Shown here: one piece after another, positions 32,659 through 41,126 of the stretch
How the letters are laid out: every line of letters starts with the position of its first letter
Numbering within the stretch: the first letter of the stretch is position 1
Source of the DNA: Pantoea cypripedii
GTDB taxonomy: Bacteria; Pseudomonadota; Gammaproteobacteria; Enterobacterales; Enterobacteriaceae
DNA: 45,322 nucleotides
Direction: 5' to 3'
NCBI RefSeq assembly: GCF_011395035.1
Contig: NZ_CP024769.1
Location: forward strand, 288,543-333,864
Program-made: the position numbers and the translations under genes
The notes under the pieces: model-generated
Told to the model about the DNA's origin: nothing
The model's input: only the letters and a program-made list of their open reading frames with translations
Database searches by the model: none

Positions 32659-35600
32659 TCAAAAACCGATATTCACGCGAATCATGATCATCTGCGAACG
32701 GGTCTGCTTCTCATCCAGACCGAGGGTTCCCTGATAAGCAATGCCTGGCGTGATGTCATGGGGCAGCAGGAAATCTAAACCAATCCCGAGCGCCAGCGTT
32801 TTACGGCTCTGTTCATATACCGACATAGCCCAGTTATCGTTGCCGACATCGGCGTAACCGACGCCCGCACGTCCTACATCATCCATTAACTGGGAATATT
32901 CAATCCGCCCCTGTAGCTTCACTAAACCCCAGCTCACGGGAACGCTATGCTCACCACGCAGACCTGCGCTGGTCGTCACTTCTGAGAAAGATTGCGGCGC
33001 AAAGGCCAGATTGAATGCCCCGGCATTGGACTCGGCAAAACTGTCTAACCAGGTACGATAATATTGCACGCGCCCGTAAGGGGAGATCAGGCTATAAAGG
33101 GTACGGAATTCATAGCCTGAGGTCAGCGAGCTGAAGAACTGTCGGCCTGAACGATCGCCACGCGCGAAAACATCTGACTCACTGACATAACGTTTGCTGT
33201 CAAATTCGAGCCGACTATAGCCCATCAACCCATCAATAAAAAAGCCATTCGGATGGTAGCTGGCATAAAGCGCCGAGCTGAGTGATCTTCCGTTGTTACG
33301 TGTGCCTGAGTCACCAATGTCACTGACGTCACGTCCAAAGCCCAGCCCCATACCGGCCGTGAAGGTGGGAGTAAAACGATAATCCGCCCCGGTACTGATG
33401 CCCACCAGTGTGTGGCTGAAGCGCACTGCATCGTCCTTATCGCTGCCGAAATCGATATATCCCCCCGTCCAGTAAGACAGACGATTACCGGTGTTATTGC
33501 TGGCGAAAGGCGCGGCCGGAGCGGGTTTAGTCGCAGCGTCCTGCTGATATTTTCTTTGCTGCGACCAGGCTGTGGCCCACAGGTCACGGTCGGTATCACG
33601 CTCAGCGCGGGCGGTGGGCAGGTTAAAATGGATACCCGTCATATCTGAGGGTATCTCTGCGCCGTTATGCAGTTGTTCCAGACGATCGTTGAAGTTGCGA
33701 ATCTGCGCTCTGGCAAAGTTCTGTGCAGCCTGGAATTGCGCGCTGATCATGCCAATCACATCGGCATCTTTTGATGGGTCAGGGCGGGAGGCAATAGTCA
33801 GGGTGACCAGGGCAGGTTCTGAAGTACCGGAAGCACTGGTTAAAACATAGCGCAAAGTGACCGTACCACTGGCTCCGCTCGCTGCCGTAAACAGCAATTG
33901 CCAGCCAGCGTCAGCAGACTGGATTGACGCGGTACCCAGGCGACTATCCGGTTGATTGAGCAAACGCGCCGCAGTGAAAGGGCCACCGCTCGCACCTGCG
34001 GTTAGATTGATCTTGACGGATTGTCCGGCATAGAGAGAGGCGCTGTGATCGATCGCCTGAGGTGCTGCTGCGTTGATGACCAGCGTATAAGCGCCATGCA
34101 CCGCAACACCGTTGGCATCGGTTGCTGTCAGGGTGAAACTGCTGGAACCCGCGCTGGTCGGCGTTCCCTGCAATGAACCATTTGTGAACGTCAGGCCCTG
34201 CGGCAAGGTGCCGCTTAATTGCCAGCTGTAAGGCGATGTTCCGCCCGATACGCTGAAGGTTTGCGTATAACTCTGGCCCACCGTTCCTGACGCTAAAGCA
34301 CCGCTGTCTGGTGTCATCGCCAGGGTTACGGCTGTGACGTTAAGCGAGACGGTTGCCACCTGTGAAGTGCCATAGGCGTTAGTCGCGCTGTAGGTGAAGG
34401 TGTCGCTGCCGGAATATCCCGCGACGGGGGTGTAGAGGATACGTAAACCAGACACCGTTGCAGTCCCGTGTGCCGCCTGCTGGACAATGGCCACGCTGGT
34501 GGCAGAACCGCTAATTGCCAGGCTAATGGCGTTATTCGTGCTGCCTGCATCCACGGTAGCTGAAACGGCGCTGACCTCCGGTGCCTGATCGCCTACGCTC
34601 AGGGTGTAACTGACGGTTCCTGTTGCATTGTTGCTGTCTGTTGCCGTGACCTGAATGGTGTAGCTGCCGATAGCGGCGGGTGTACCCGAGAGTACACCCG
34701 TGATGCTGTTGAGCGTGATACCCGCAGGCAGGCCACTGGCGGCATAACTATACGGGGCCGTGCCGCCGGATGCCGCCACGGTTTGCGACCACGCGCTACC
34801 CAGGGTTGCGCCCGGAAGCGCGCCCGCCACGGGGGTAAAACTGAGCGCAGGTGCGCTCACCGTCAATGAAACGGTGGCATCGGCAGAGGTTCCCCCCGTG
34901 TTGGTAGCGTTATAGGTAAAGCTGTCGCTACCCGAATAACCTGTCGTCGGCGTATAGGTAATGCTGGTGCCGCTTACCGTGGTGGTGCCGTGGGCAGGTG
35001 CGGTTGCAACAGCGACGGAGGTGGGTGTACCGCCACTCATTGCCAGGGTAATCGGATTGTCGCTGCTGTTGGCTGCGACGGTAGCCGCAACATTGGCCGC
35101 CACCGGTGCGGCTTCCGCGCGCGAGACGTTGACGCTATAGGAATCGGTGGTGGTTCCATCCTGTGCCGTTACGATCACCGGGATGCTGGTGGTTGCGCCC
35201 GCTGTCAGGCTGATGGCTGCAGAAGCAGATCCGGAAGTCACCGCACTGCCGTTAACGGTAACGGTGGCATTGGTATCGGTGGGGGTGGGTGTCACGGTGA
35301 TGGAGGCAACGCTATTCGCCACGGACGCCGTATAACTGGTGGTTGCCGCAGAGAAGGCAGGCGACAGCGTACCGGCTGAAAGCGACAGTGCGCTCAGGGT
35401 GGCAACGCTGGAGGATGCCGTACCGGTGCAGCTAAATTGCACATTGCTGATCTGACTGTAATCAGTACTGAGAAAGAAGGCCACACCTTCAGTCGCAAGA
35501 TCTCTGGCATAAGTCACCGTTACGGTATGTGACGTCGCGCTGGTTGACTGAAAGGCACCGTAGGACTGGAAAGCCGTCTCGTCGTAGTTCATCAGGTCCA

Positions 35601-35859
35601 TTACATCATAATTCGACAACGGGCTGGCACCGTAAGCGGCTCCGCTATCGGTGAAGGTCACAGTCAGCGTATCCCCGGCGTTAAATTGCGCGGCAGGAAA
35701 TTGACTACTACTACCATTTAACGTTGTTGCACCTGAGAGCGCGTTTACCGCGGTACACCCGGCCGATAAGGCATACGCAGAGGACGTCCCCGCGCCAGAC
35801 AAAACCAGAAAAGCGAAACCGGCTAACGCCTTTCGCCGCGATGAGTTGCGCACCATCAT
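32659..35859 (-). CDS. Autotransporter with alternating Ig-like passenger repeats
   Basis: A 1066-aa type V secreted protein. A signal peptide covers about residues 1-31. The passenger holds a Pro/Ala/Thr/Ser-rich N-terminal part, then alternates two module types: a cadherin-like repeat (ending YSGSDSFTYNATNTGGT, and later YSGSDTFTYSATNAYGT) and a putative-Ig module (SGLPAGITLNSITGVLSGTP, and later SGTLPQGLTFTNGSLQGTP). The last ~280 residues form the autotransporter beta barrel, ending MIMIRVNIGF with the required terminal Phe. It is probably an adhesin or surface structural protein. The ATG at 35859 or 35856 follows CAGGGTG. Single gene, preceded by an 18-bp palindrome. Confidence 0.88.
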   Translation of the reverse strand: MMVRNSSRRKALAGFAFLVLSGAGTSSAYALSAGCTAVNALSGATTLNGSSSQFPAAQFNAGDTLTVTFTDSGAAYGASPLSNYDVMDLMNYDETAFQSYGAFQSTSATSHTVTVTYARDLATEGVAFFLSTDYSQISNVQFSCTGTASSSVATLSALSLSAGTLSPAFSAATTSYTASVANSVASITVTPTPTDTNATVTVNGSAVTSGSASAAISLTAGATTSIPVIVTAQDGTTTDSYSVNVSRAEAAPVAANVAATVAANSSDNPITLAMSGGTPTSVAVATAPAHGTTTVSGTSITYTPTTGYSGSDSFTYNATNTGGTSADATVSLTVSAPALSFTPVAGALPGATLGSAWSQTVAASGGTAPYSYAASGLPAGITLNSITGVLSGTPAAIGSYTIQVTATDSNNATGTVSYTLSVGDQAPEVSAVSATVDAGSTNNAISLAISGSATSVAIVQQAAHGTATVSGLRILYTPVAGYSGSDTFTYSATNAYGTSQVATVSLNVTAVTLAMTPDSGALASGTVGQSYTQTFSVSGGTSPYSWQLSGTLPQGLTFTNGSLQGTPTSAGSSSFTLTATDANGVAVHGAYTLVINAAAPQAIDHSASLYAGQSVKINLTAGASGGPFTAARLLNQPDSRLGTASIQSADAGWQLLFTAASGASGTVTLRYVLTSASGTSEPALVTLTIASRPDPSKDADVIGMISAQFQAAQNFARAQIRNFNDRLEQLHNGAEIPSDMTGIHFNLPTARAERDTDRDLWATAWSQQRKYQQDAATKPAPAAPFASNNTGNRLSYWTGGYIDFGSDKDDAVRFSHTLVGISTGADYRFTPTFTAGMGLGFGRDVSDIGDSGTRNNGRSLSSALYASYHPNGFFIDGLMGYSRLEFDSKRYVSESDVFARGDRSGRQFFSSLTSGYEFRTLYSLISPYGRVQYYRTWLDSFAESNAGAFNLAFAPQSFSEVTTSAGLRGEHSVPVSWGLVKLQGRIEYSQLMDDVGRAGVGYADVGNDNWAMSVYEQSRKTLALGIGLDFLLPHDITPGIAYQGTLGLDEKQTRSQMIMIRVNIGF

Positions 35860-35891
35860 TCACCCTGAAGTTAAATTTTATAGTTATCATC

Positions 35892-35909
35892 AATAAGATT
35901 AATCTTATT
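35892..35909. promoter_or_regulatory. Perfect 18-bp palindrome before the autotransporter gene
   Basis: AATAAGATTAATCTTATT is fully self-complementary and lies 33 bp upstream of the start codon. A gap-free AT-rich palindrome in a promoter or leader is a candidate repressor site. No cognate regulator is adjacent. Confidence 0.45.
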
Positions 35910-36128
35910 CTCGCGAGGCTAGCACGGGGCGGTGCTGGGTGATGGGCGGAATTAAGTCCGGTTTTGCAGTTATTTCAGGCTATTACTTATGTTGCTGACA
36001 ACCTGATGAATTCATCGGCATTCAGCATTTTTTATCGACTGATATCAAAACAGAGAAAGTTTTTTAATGGCATAACGTCAGGGCCAGGGGCAGTACCCAA
36101 CAAATCCAATATTAATTTGCAAACGTCT

Positions 36129-36157
36129 GGAATGTTTACCAAATTTACTAACATTCC
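36129..36157. promoter_or_regulatory. Inverted repeat just upstream of pagP
   Basis: GGAATGTT and AACATTCC flank a 13-bp AT-rich centre, and the repeat ends 23 bp before the pagP ATG. It is either a regulator dyad or a hairpin in the leader. A PhoP box in the canonical spacing was not found here. Confidence 0.45.
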
Positions 36158-36180
36158 GCGAATGCTCTGAAGGGAAAATC

Positions 36181-36738
36181 ATGAGACGTATTCTGATGGC
36201 TTTACATTTGGCCCTGATGTTCTGTGTGTCTTCGGCCCATGCCGAGGGGGTGATTAGCGAAGGGTGGAACTGGTTAACCAATGATGTCTCCCAGACCTGG
36301 GAGCAGCCACAAAATTACGATCTCTATTTGCCGTTTATCGCCTGGCATGCCCGCTTTGCTTACGATAAAGAAAAAACCGATAACTATAATGAAATGCCGT
36401 GGGGCGGTGGCTTTGGCGTGTCCCGTTACAATGAAGAGGGTAACTGGAGCACGCTGTATGCCATGATGTTTAAAGATTCGCATAACGAATGGCAGCCGAT
36501 CGTCGGCTACGGCTGGGAAAAAGGCTGGTATCTCGACAATGCGCGCGATTTTCGCCTTGGCCTCGGTTTCACCGCCGGGATTACCGCGCGTGATGATTTC
36601 GCCAACTATGTCCCATTGCCGATTGTGTTACCCCTTTTCTCGGCGGGTTATAAGCGCGCAACCGTGCAGTTCACCTATATTCCAGGCACCTATAATAATG
36701 GCAATGTGCTATTCGCCTGGCTGCGTTTGGCCTTTTAA
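36181..36738 (+). CDS. pagP: Lipid A palmitoyltransferase PagP
   Basis: A 185-aa outer-membrane enzyme that moves a palmitate from phospholipid to lipid A, hardening the outer membrane against cationic peptides. A 21-residue signal ends SSAHA. The mature protein matches E. coli PagP closely: HARFAYDKEKTD (catalytic H56 of the precursor), PWGGGFGVSR, FKDS with catalytic D99 and S100, GLGFTAGITARDD and TYIPGTYNNGNVLFAW. All catalytic residues are present. AAGGGA ribosome site. An alpha/beta hydrolase gene begins 15 bp after the stop and may be co-transcribed. The upstream inverted repeat could control it. Confidence 0.95.
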   Translation: MRRILMALHLALMFCVSSAHAEGVISEGWNWLTNDVSQTWEQPQNYDLYLPFIAWHARFAYDKEKTDNYNEMPWGGGFGVSRYNEEGNWSTLYAMMFKDSHNEWQPIVGYGWEKGWYLDNARDFRLGLGFTAGITARDDFANYVPLPIVLPLFSAGYKRATVQFTYIPGTYNNGNVLFAWLRLAF

Positions 36739-36753
36739 CCGACGGATGCTGCT

Positions 36754-38277
36754 ATGGCGAGAACCCACTTTGATGGCTTAAAAAAAACCGGGTTAACCGT
36801 TGCCAGCCTGGCAAAAATCATCCTGGTGGGTCTGGTCGTCATCATCATCGTTTTCTTTATTGGTCGGATTTATCAGTCTGAGCGCGGTGCGCCATTGCAT
36901 CGCTGGCACACCTGGTCAGCAGATGAAATGAGTGAAAAAGAGATCGACCGCGCCAGTTTTTCTGATTATCAGGCACGGGAAAACGCCATTTTTCTCGATA
37001 TGAAGCACAGCATTACCGACACGCTCAGTGACGACGAGAAAACGACGCTGAACCGTTACTACGCGCAAAGCCGGGTTTATCCCGCCCGATTTCAACCGGA
37101 CTGGAATCGTTCTTTTATTCTGATGCCACAGGGAACCCCGCGCGGTGCGGTGGTGCTGCTGCATGGTTTGACCGATTCCCCCTACAGCATGCGCTATCTG
37201 GCGGAGGATTACCGGCAGCAGGGTTTTGTGGCCGTGGTGCCGCGTCTGCCTGGGCATGGTACCGCGCCAGGTGCCCTGACCACGGTGAATTGGGAGCAAT
37301 GGCTGGCTGTCGCCCGTTTGGCGGTGCGTGAAGCCACGCGCCGCGCCGGGCCTGATGTCCCGCTCCATCTGGTGGGTTATTCCAACGGCGGCGCACTGGC
37401 GATGAAATACGCCCTTGATGCCCTCAACGATCCCTCGCTACGCCAGCCCCAGCAGCTTGTACTGATGTCACCGATGATCGGCGTGACGGCCTTTGCGCGT
37501 TTTGCCGGGCTGGCGGGGTTACCTTCGCTACTGCCTGGATTCGCTAAAGCGGCCTGGCTGAATGTGGTACCGGAATTCAATCCCTATAAATACAACTCCT
37601 TTCCGGTTAAGGCTGCACGCCAGTCCTGGCTACTGACCCAGGCGCTCCAGCAACAAATTTTGCAGGAGGCACGTAATCAGCAGCTGGCACAATTGCCGCC
37701 CGTGCTGACGTTCCAGTCAGTAATGGATTCCACGGTCAGTACTCGTGCGGTGGTGGATTCGCTGTATCGTTATTTGCCTGGTCACGGAAATCAGCTGGTG
37801 ATTTTTGATATCAACCAGGCATCTGATTTGCGCGCGTTGTTCCGGCCAGCGTTGTACACCGCGGTGAGCAACCTGCTGCCCGCCGTACCACGTCATTACG
37901 GCACCACTGTTATCACCAATGCGACACCTGCCACCAGCGCAACTGTGGCCCGCAACACGCCAGCCGATCAAACAACCGAAACCGTTCAGCCATTAAATAT
38001 CGCGTGGCCGCCAGGTATGTATTCTTTGTCCCATGTCGCGGTGCCTTTTCCCCTCACTGATTCGCTATATGGTCTGGCACCGACGGAAAAGAATCAGTCG
38101 GGTATCAGCCTCGGCACTATCTCATTGCGCGGTGAAACCAACACGCTGATCGTTGGGCTGGATACGTTGATGCGCGCCAACTCCAACCCGTTTTTTGACT
38201 ATATGATGATGCGCATTAATCACCACATTGCCTGTAGCCACCAAGCTGATGTTGCGGCATGTCTGCAAACCTGGTGA
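36754..38277 (+). CDS. Membrane-anchored alpha/beta hydrolase (lipase/esterase-like)
   Basis: 507 aa. An N-terminal membrane helix at residues 20-38 anchors the protein, with the rest probably in the periplasm. The hydrolase fold begins at about residue 120: VVLLHGLTDSPYSMRYLA with the oxyanion-loop HGL, RLPGHGTAPG, and the nucleophile elbow GYSNGG with S210. The family resembles monoacylglycerol lipase/serine aminopeptidase S33. A Pro/Thr/Ala-rich linker lies near residues 390-415. Being just after pagP, it may act on membrane lipids or lysophospholipids, which is inference from context. Its ribosome site is weak (GGATG), consistent with coupling to pagP. Confidence 0.8.
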   Translation: MARTHFDGLKKTGLTVASLAKIILVGLVVIIIVFFIGRIYQSERGAPLHRWHTWSADEMSEKEIDRASFSDYQARENAIFLDMKHSITDTLSDDEKTTLNRYYAQSRVYPARFQPDWNRSFILMPQGTPRGAVVLLHGLTDSPYSMRYLAEDYRQQGFVAVVPRLPGHGTAPGALTTVNWEQWLAVARLAVREATRRAGPDVPLHLVGYSNGGALAMKYALDALNDPSLRQPQQLVLMSPMIGVTAFARFAGLAGLPSLLPGFAKAAWLNVVPEFNPYKYNSFPVKAARQSWLLTQALQQQILQEARNQQLAQLPPVLTFQSVMDSTVSTRAVVDSLYRYLPGHGNQLVIFDINQASDLRALFRPALYTAVSNLLPAVPRHYGTTVITNATPATSATVARNTPADQTTETVQPLNIAWPPGMYSLSHVAVPFPLTDSLYGLAPTEKNQSGISLGTISLRGETNTLIVGLDTLMRANSNPFFDYMMMRINHHIACSHQADVAACLQTW

Positions 38278-38436
38278 CCGATAGCGAAAAAAATAAAATT
38301 TTCCCGAATAGAAATCTCCGTTGAGGTGTTTACCACCAGACAAGGTGATTTTTCGGCGTCCTTCTCCCGGTGAACCTTGCCCCCGGTCGGTGTGAAAAAC
38401 CTGGCCGCTTTATTCCATGCCACTTTGCGAGGTTCA

Positions 38437-38976
38437 ATGATGAAAACGATCAACTCTGTTCGCTGGTTGGTTCTGCCCGCCTTGTTACTGGCCCTGCACG
38501 CGCCCGGTGCATGGGCGATGGGGAATGATGACAGCAACAGTAAAACGCCGGATTGTCCGAAAGGCCAGGTGTATGACAGTAAATCGAAAAGCTGCGTACC
38601 GGATAAAACCAGCTCTCTCAGCGATGAGGACAAGACCAACTACGCTTACCATCTGGCCAAAAAAGGGGAGTATCAGGCCGCGCTTAATCTGCTGGATACG
38701 CTAAAAAATCCCAACACCAAAGAAGCCTGGAATTACCGGGGTTACGCCACGCGTAAGCTGGGCCGCACCGATGAAGGGATGAGCTACTATCAACGATCAA
38801 TCGCCATCGACCCGCATTATGCCAAAGTGCGTGAGTATCTCGGTGAGGCCTGGATGATTAAAGGTCGTCCCGATCTGGCGAAAGAACAGCTTGCCGTCAT
38901 CAAAACCCTGTGTGGTGTGAGCTGTGAAGAGTATCGCGACTTGCAGGCTGCGATTAACGGACATCCCGAGTCCTGA
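38437..38976 (+). CDS. Exported TPR-repeat protein, sigma/anti-sigma partner
   Basis: A 179-aa protein with a signal peptide (MMKTINSVRWLVLPALLLAL... ending GAWA). After a short CPKGQVYDSKSKSCV segment, whose two cysteines may pair, come about three tetratricopeptide repeats (from about residue 70, with KKGEYQAALNLLD, EAWNYRGYATRKLGRTDEGM and AKVREYLGEAWMIKGRPDLA). It probably acts in the periplasm as a protein-interaction module. The start ATG 38437 has GCGAGG upstream; an upstream in-frame extension lacks a ribosome site. It precedes the ECF sigma and anti-sigma genes, and such TPR-sigma-anti-sigma sets recur in Proteobacteria. Confidence 0.8.
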   Translation: MMKTINSVRWLVLPALLLALHAPGAWAMGNDDSNSKTPDCPKGQVYDSKSKSCVPDKTSSLSDEDKTNYAYHLAKKGEYQAALNLLDTLKNPNTKEAWNYRGYATRKLGRTDEGMSYYQRSIAIDPHYAKVREYLGEAWMIKGRPDLAKEQLAVIKTLCGVSCEEYRDLQAAINGHPES

Positions 38977-39044
38977 CAGATTGTTTAGCGGAGGGTGGAA
39001 AAATCACCAGCACTGAAGTTCGACAGCATCTGGCAACACATCTG

Positions 39045-39509
39045 GTGCGCTTATGGCGTTACGCCATGGTGCTGTCACGTAACCGCGATGTGGCCGAAGA
39101 GCTGGTGCAATCCACCTGTGTGCGGGCGCTGGAGCGCAGTGCGCAATTCACGCCCGGCACGCGCATTGATCGCTGGTTATTTAGCGTGTTGCATTCGGTA
39201 TGGATCAATGAATTGCGCGCCCAGCGGGTGCGCATGGGACAGGGATTTGTTGCCAGTGATGAGCTGATCGCCCCGGATCATCAGCAACATAATGAGGAAC
39301 GCATGCAGTATCTCAAGGTGATGCAGCGGGTTGGGCAGTTGCCGGAAGCGCAGCGTAATGCGGTATTTCTGGTGTATGTCGAAGGTTTTACCTATCAGGA
39401 AGCGGCTGAGACGCTGGCAGTGCCGGTGGGCACCATCATGAGCCGCCTGGCTGCGGCGCGCAGCACGCTGGCCAATGCCGCGTCTGCGCCACAGGAGAAA
39501 CGCGTGTGA
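39045..39509 (+). CDS. ECF RNA polymerase sigma factor, start codon uncertain
   Basis: An ECF-type sigma factor that directs RNA polymerase to its own regulon. Region 2 is seen in WRYAMVLSRNRDVAEELVQSTCVRALE, and region 4 in LPEAQRNAVFLVYVEGFTYQEAAETLAVPVGTIMSRLAAAR with the helix-turn-helix. The frame has no ATG, GTG or TTG before GTG 39045, which would trim region 2 and has no ribosome site. A GGAGGG site (38990-38995) points instead to ATC at 39003, which would give ITSTEVRQHLATHLVRLW; an ATG-to-ATC change, or one missing A in the A5 tract at 38999-39003, would explain this. Its stop overlaps the anti-sigma start. Confidence 0.82.
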   Translation: MRLWRYAMVLSRNRDVAEELVQSTCVRALERSAQFTPGTRIDRWLFSVLHSVWINELRAQRVRMGQGFVASDELIAPDHQQHNEERMQYLKVMQRVGQLPEAQRNAVFLVYVEGFTYQEAAETLAVPVGTIMSRLAAARSTLANAASAPQEKRV

Positions 39510-40306
39510 CTGTGATGCGATTTAGTTCACCTTACCCGGATGAAGCCATCGTCGCCTGGCTGGATGGTGAAATGCGCGCGGATGATGTTCAGGCATTTGA
39601 GAAGGAACTCAAGCGCAGCCCGGCGTTATCCGCCCGTACTGCAGAATTGATGAAAAGCAATCAACCCTTTGCAGAGGCGTTTGGTTTGATGCTGGAACAG
39701 GCCCCGGAACCCCGCATGCAACAACAGCTGGCACAGTTGCTGGCGCAAACGCCAGCGTCGCCCGAGTGGCCGCCAGCGCAAGTGAGTCGGCGGGCATTAA
39801 TCGCCGCATCGTTAGGTTTTCTGCTGGTGGGTGGAGGGTTCGGCTATCTGCTGCGACCGGTAACTCAGCCTGATGAAAGCGTCACCATCCGTGAGCTGGA
39901 AGCACAATATATGTCGTTATACAGCCCGGAAACGCTGGCGGATGTTGATAGCTCACCGCAGGTACTGCAACACGCGCTAGCGCGCACCGCGCGTGACCTT
40001 GATCTGCATCTGACGCTGACACAACTCACGTTACCGGAAGCGGATCTTAAAAGCGTCAGAATGCTGCGTTATGACGATGCGTTGATCAGCCAGATTGCCT
40101 GGAACCACGCCAGTTATGGTCCGATGGCGTTGTGCATTTCACGTCAGGAGCCACAGCCATCCAGCGCACTGAATCAGGAAAAGCGTCATGGCATGAATCT
40201 GGTATGGTGGCATCGTGCCGGTTATCAGTTTGTGTTGATTGGACGTAATCCGGCGGAGCAACTGATGAAAACCGCGACCTTGCTCAGCCGCGGTTTGGTG
40301 GTGTGA
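39506..40306 (+). CDS. Anti-sigma factor, single-pass membrane protein
   Basis: A 266-aa inner-membrane regulator. The N-terminal ~90 residues are the cytosolic anti-sigma region (YPDEAIVAWLDGEMRADDVQ with the leucine-rich helix after it), a membrane helix follows SRRAL at about residues 95-118, and the C-terminal part is periplasmic. It should hold the upstream ECF factor until a signal, perhaps involving the TPR protein, relieves it. The GTG at 39506 overlaps the sigma stop by 4 bp, although an ATG at 39515 is also possible. No zinc-binding HxxxCxxC motif is visible, so it is not the ZAS type. Confidence 0.8.
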   Translation: MTVMRFSSPYPDEAIVAWLDGEMRADDVQAFEKELKRSPALSARTAELMKSNQPFAEAFGLMLEQAPEPRMQQQLAQLLAQTPASPEWPPAQVSRRALIAASLGFLLVGGGFGYLLRPVTQPDESVTIRELEAQYMSLYSPETLADVDSSPQVLQHALARTARDLDLHLTLTQLTLPEADLKSVRMLRYDDALISQIAWNHASYGPMALCISRQEPQPSSALNQEKRHGMNLVWWHRAGYQFVLIGRNPAEQLMKTATLLSRGLVV

Positions 40307-40309
40307 TGG

Positions 40310-41071
40310 TCAGAAACGCAGTGAAAGGCAGGTCAGGCCGCCGTCCATCTTACGGATCTCGCTGGTATCCAGTTCGATAATCGGCATATCCAGCGTGTGC
40401 AGCTGTGCCAGCGTAGCCGGATAACCCGCCGGGGTAATCAGCGTACCGTTGATCAGCAAGGTATTACCGGCATAAATCTCTTCGTCGGGAATAATCAGAT
40501 GCTGATATTGGGAGAACTGCGGCAGGCGGGCAAACTTCTCTGTCGAGATCAGGGTATTTTTACCCACATAGTTGATGGCGGATTTCAGATGCAAGCCTTC
40601 GTCAACCTCCACAGAAGTGACGCTGTAACCATAAGGCTCCACCAGGGTGGCGAACTCGCGAATACCGGCCTCATTGGTGCGGGTCGTCAGCCCAATATAG
40701 AACGCTTTATCGATCAGCATCACATCACCGCCTTCGAGGGTGCCGCGATCGCTCATCACCTTCAGCGGGCGAAAATCCTTCAGCACCGCCGCGATTGACT
40801 CCACTTCGCCAGCCCGCTGAGGCGCACCGGGATGGGTGATCACGGCCAGTTCCGGCAGGACCACTGCGGTATCTTCGACAAAGTGCGCATCGGGAAAGTC
40901 GGCTTCAGCCGGCAGCAGCGTCACCTTCAGTCTGAGCGACAGCATGGCGTTCAGATAATCCCAGAATTGCCTGCGGGTGAGTTCAGCATCCGGTACGCCG
41001 AGAGAGGCGGTGGTCAGCCCTGCTGCGCAATTGTCAGCCGGGAGTCTTGCAATGATTTGAGTAAAATCCAT
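40310..41071 (-). CDS. Dimethylargininase/amidinotransferase-family hydrolase
   Basis: A 253-aa cytosolic enzyme of the DDAH/arginine deiminase fold, hydrolysing methylated arginine or a similar guanidine compound. Marks are FVEDTAVVLPELAVITHPG (residues 64-82), RGTLEGGDVML (109-119), EGLHLKSAINYVG with H161, and the C-terminal DGGLTCLSLRF with catalytic C248. Length fits dimethylargininases. It converges on the anti-sigma gene with a 3-bp gap and lies 55 bp before the ABC-F stop on the same strand. A citrulline-forming role in nitrogen recovery is plausible. Confidence 0.85.
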   Translation of the reverse strand: MDFTQIIARLPADNCAAGLTTASLGVPDAELTRRQFWDYLNAMLSLRLKVTLLPAEADFPDAHFVEDTAVVLPELAVITHPGAPQRAGEVESIAAVLKDFRPLKVMSDRGTLEGGDVMLIDKAFYIGLTTRTNEAGIREFATLVEPYGYSVTSVEVDEGLHLKSAINYVGKNTLISTEKFARLPQFSQYQHLIIPDEEIYAGNTLLINGTLITPAGYPATLAQLHTLDMPIIELDTSEIRKMDGGLTCLSLRF

Positions 41072-41126
41072 CTGTCATTCCTTTAATAATGGTTATGCCT
41101 GATAACAAATCTACCTGGCAGGTGAC

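Noticed and set aside
38340..38400. ECF-type autoregulatory promoter (TGAACC-like -35) before the TPR gene
   Set aside because: A TGAACC-like string is present near 38371, but no matching -10 at a supported spacing could be defined.
38995..39267. 90-codon frame starting at GTG just before the sigma gene
   Set aside because: The ribosome site abuts the GTG, and the translation has no domain; the overlapping frame encodes the sigma factor.
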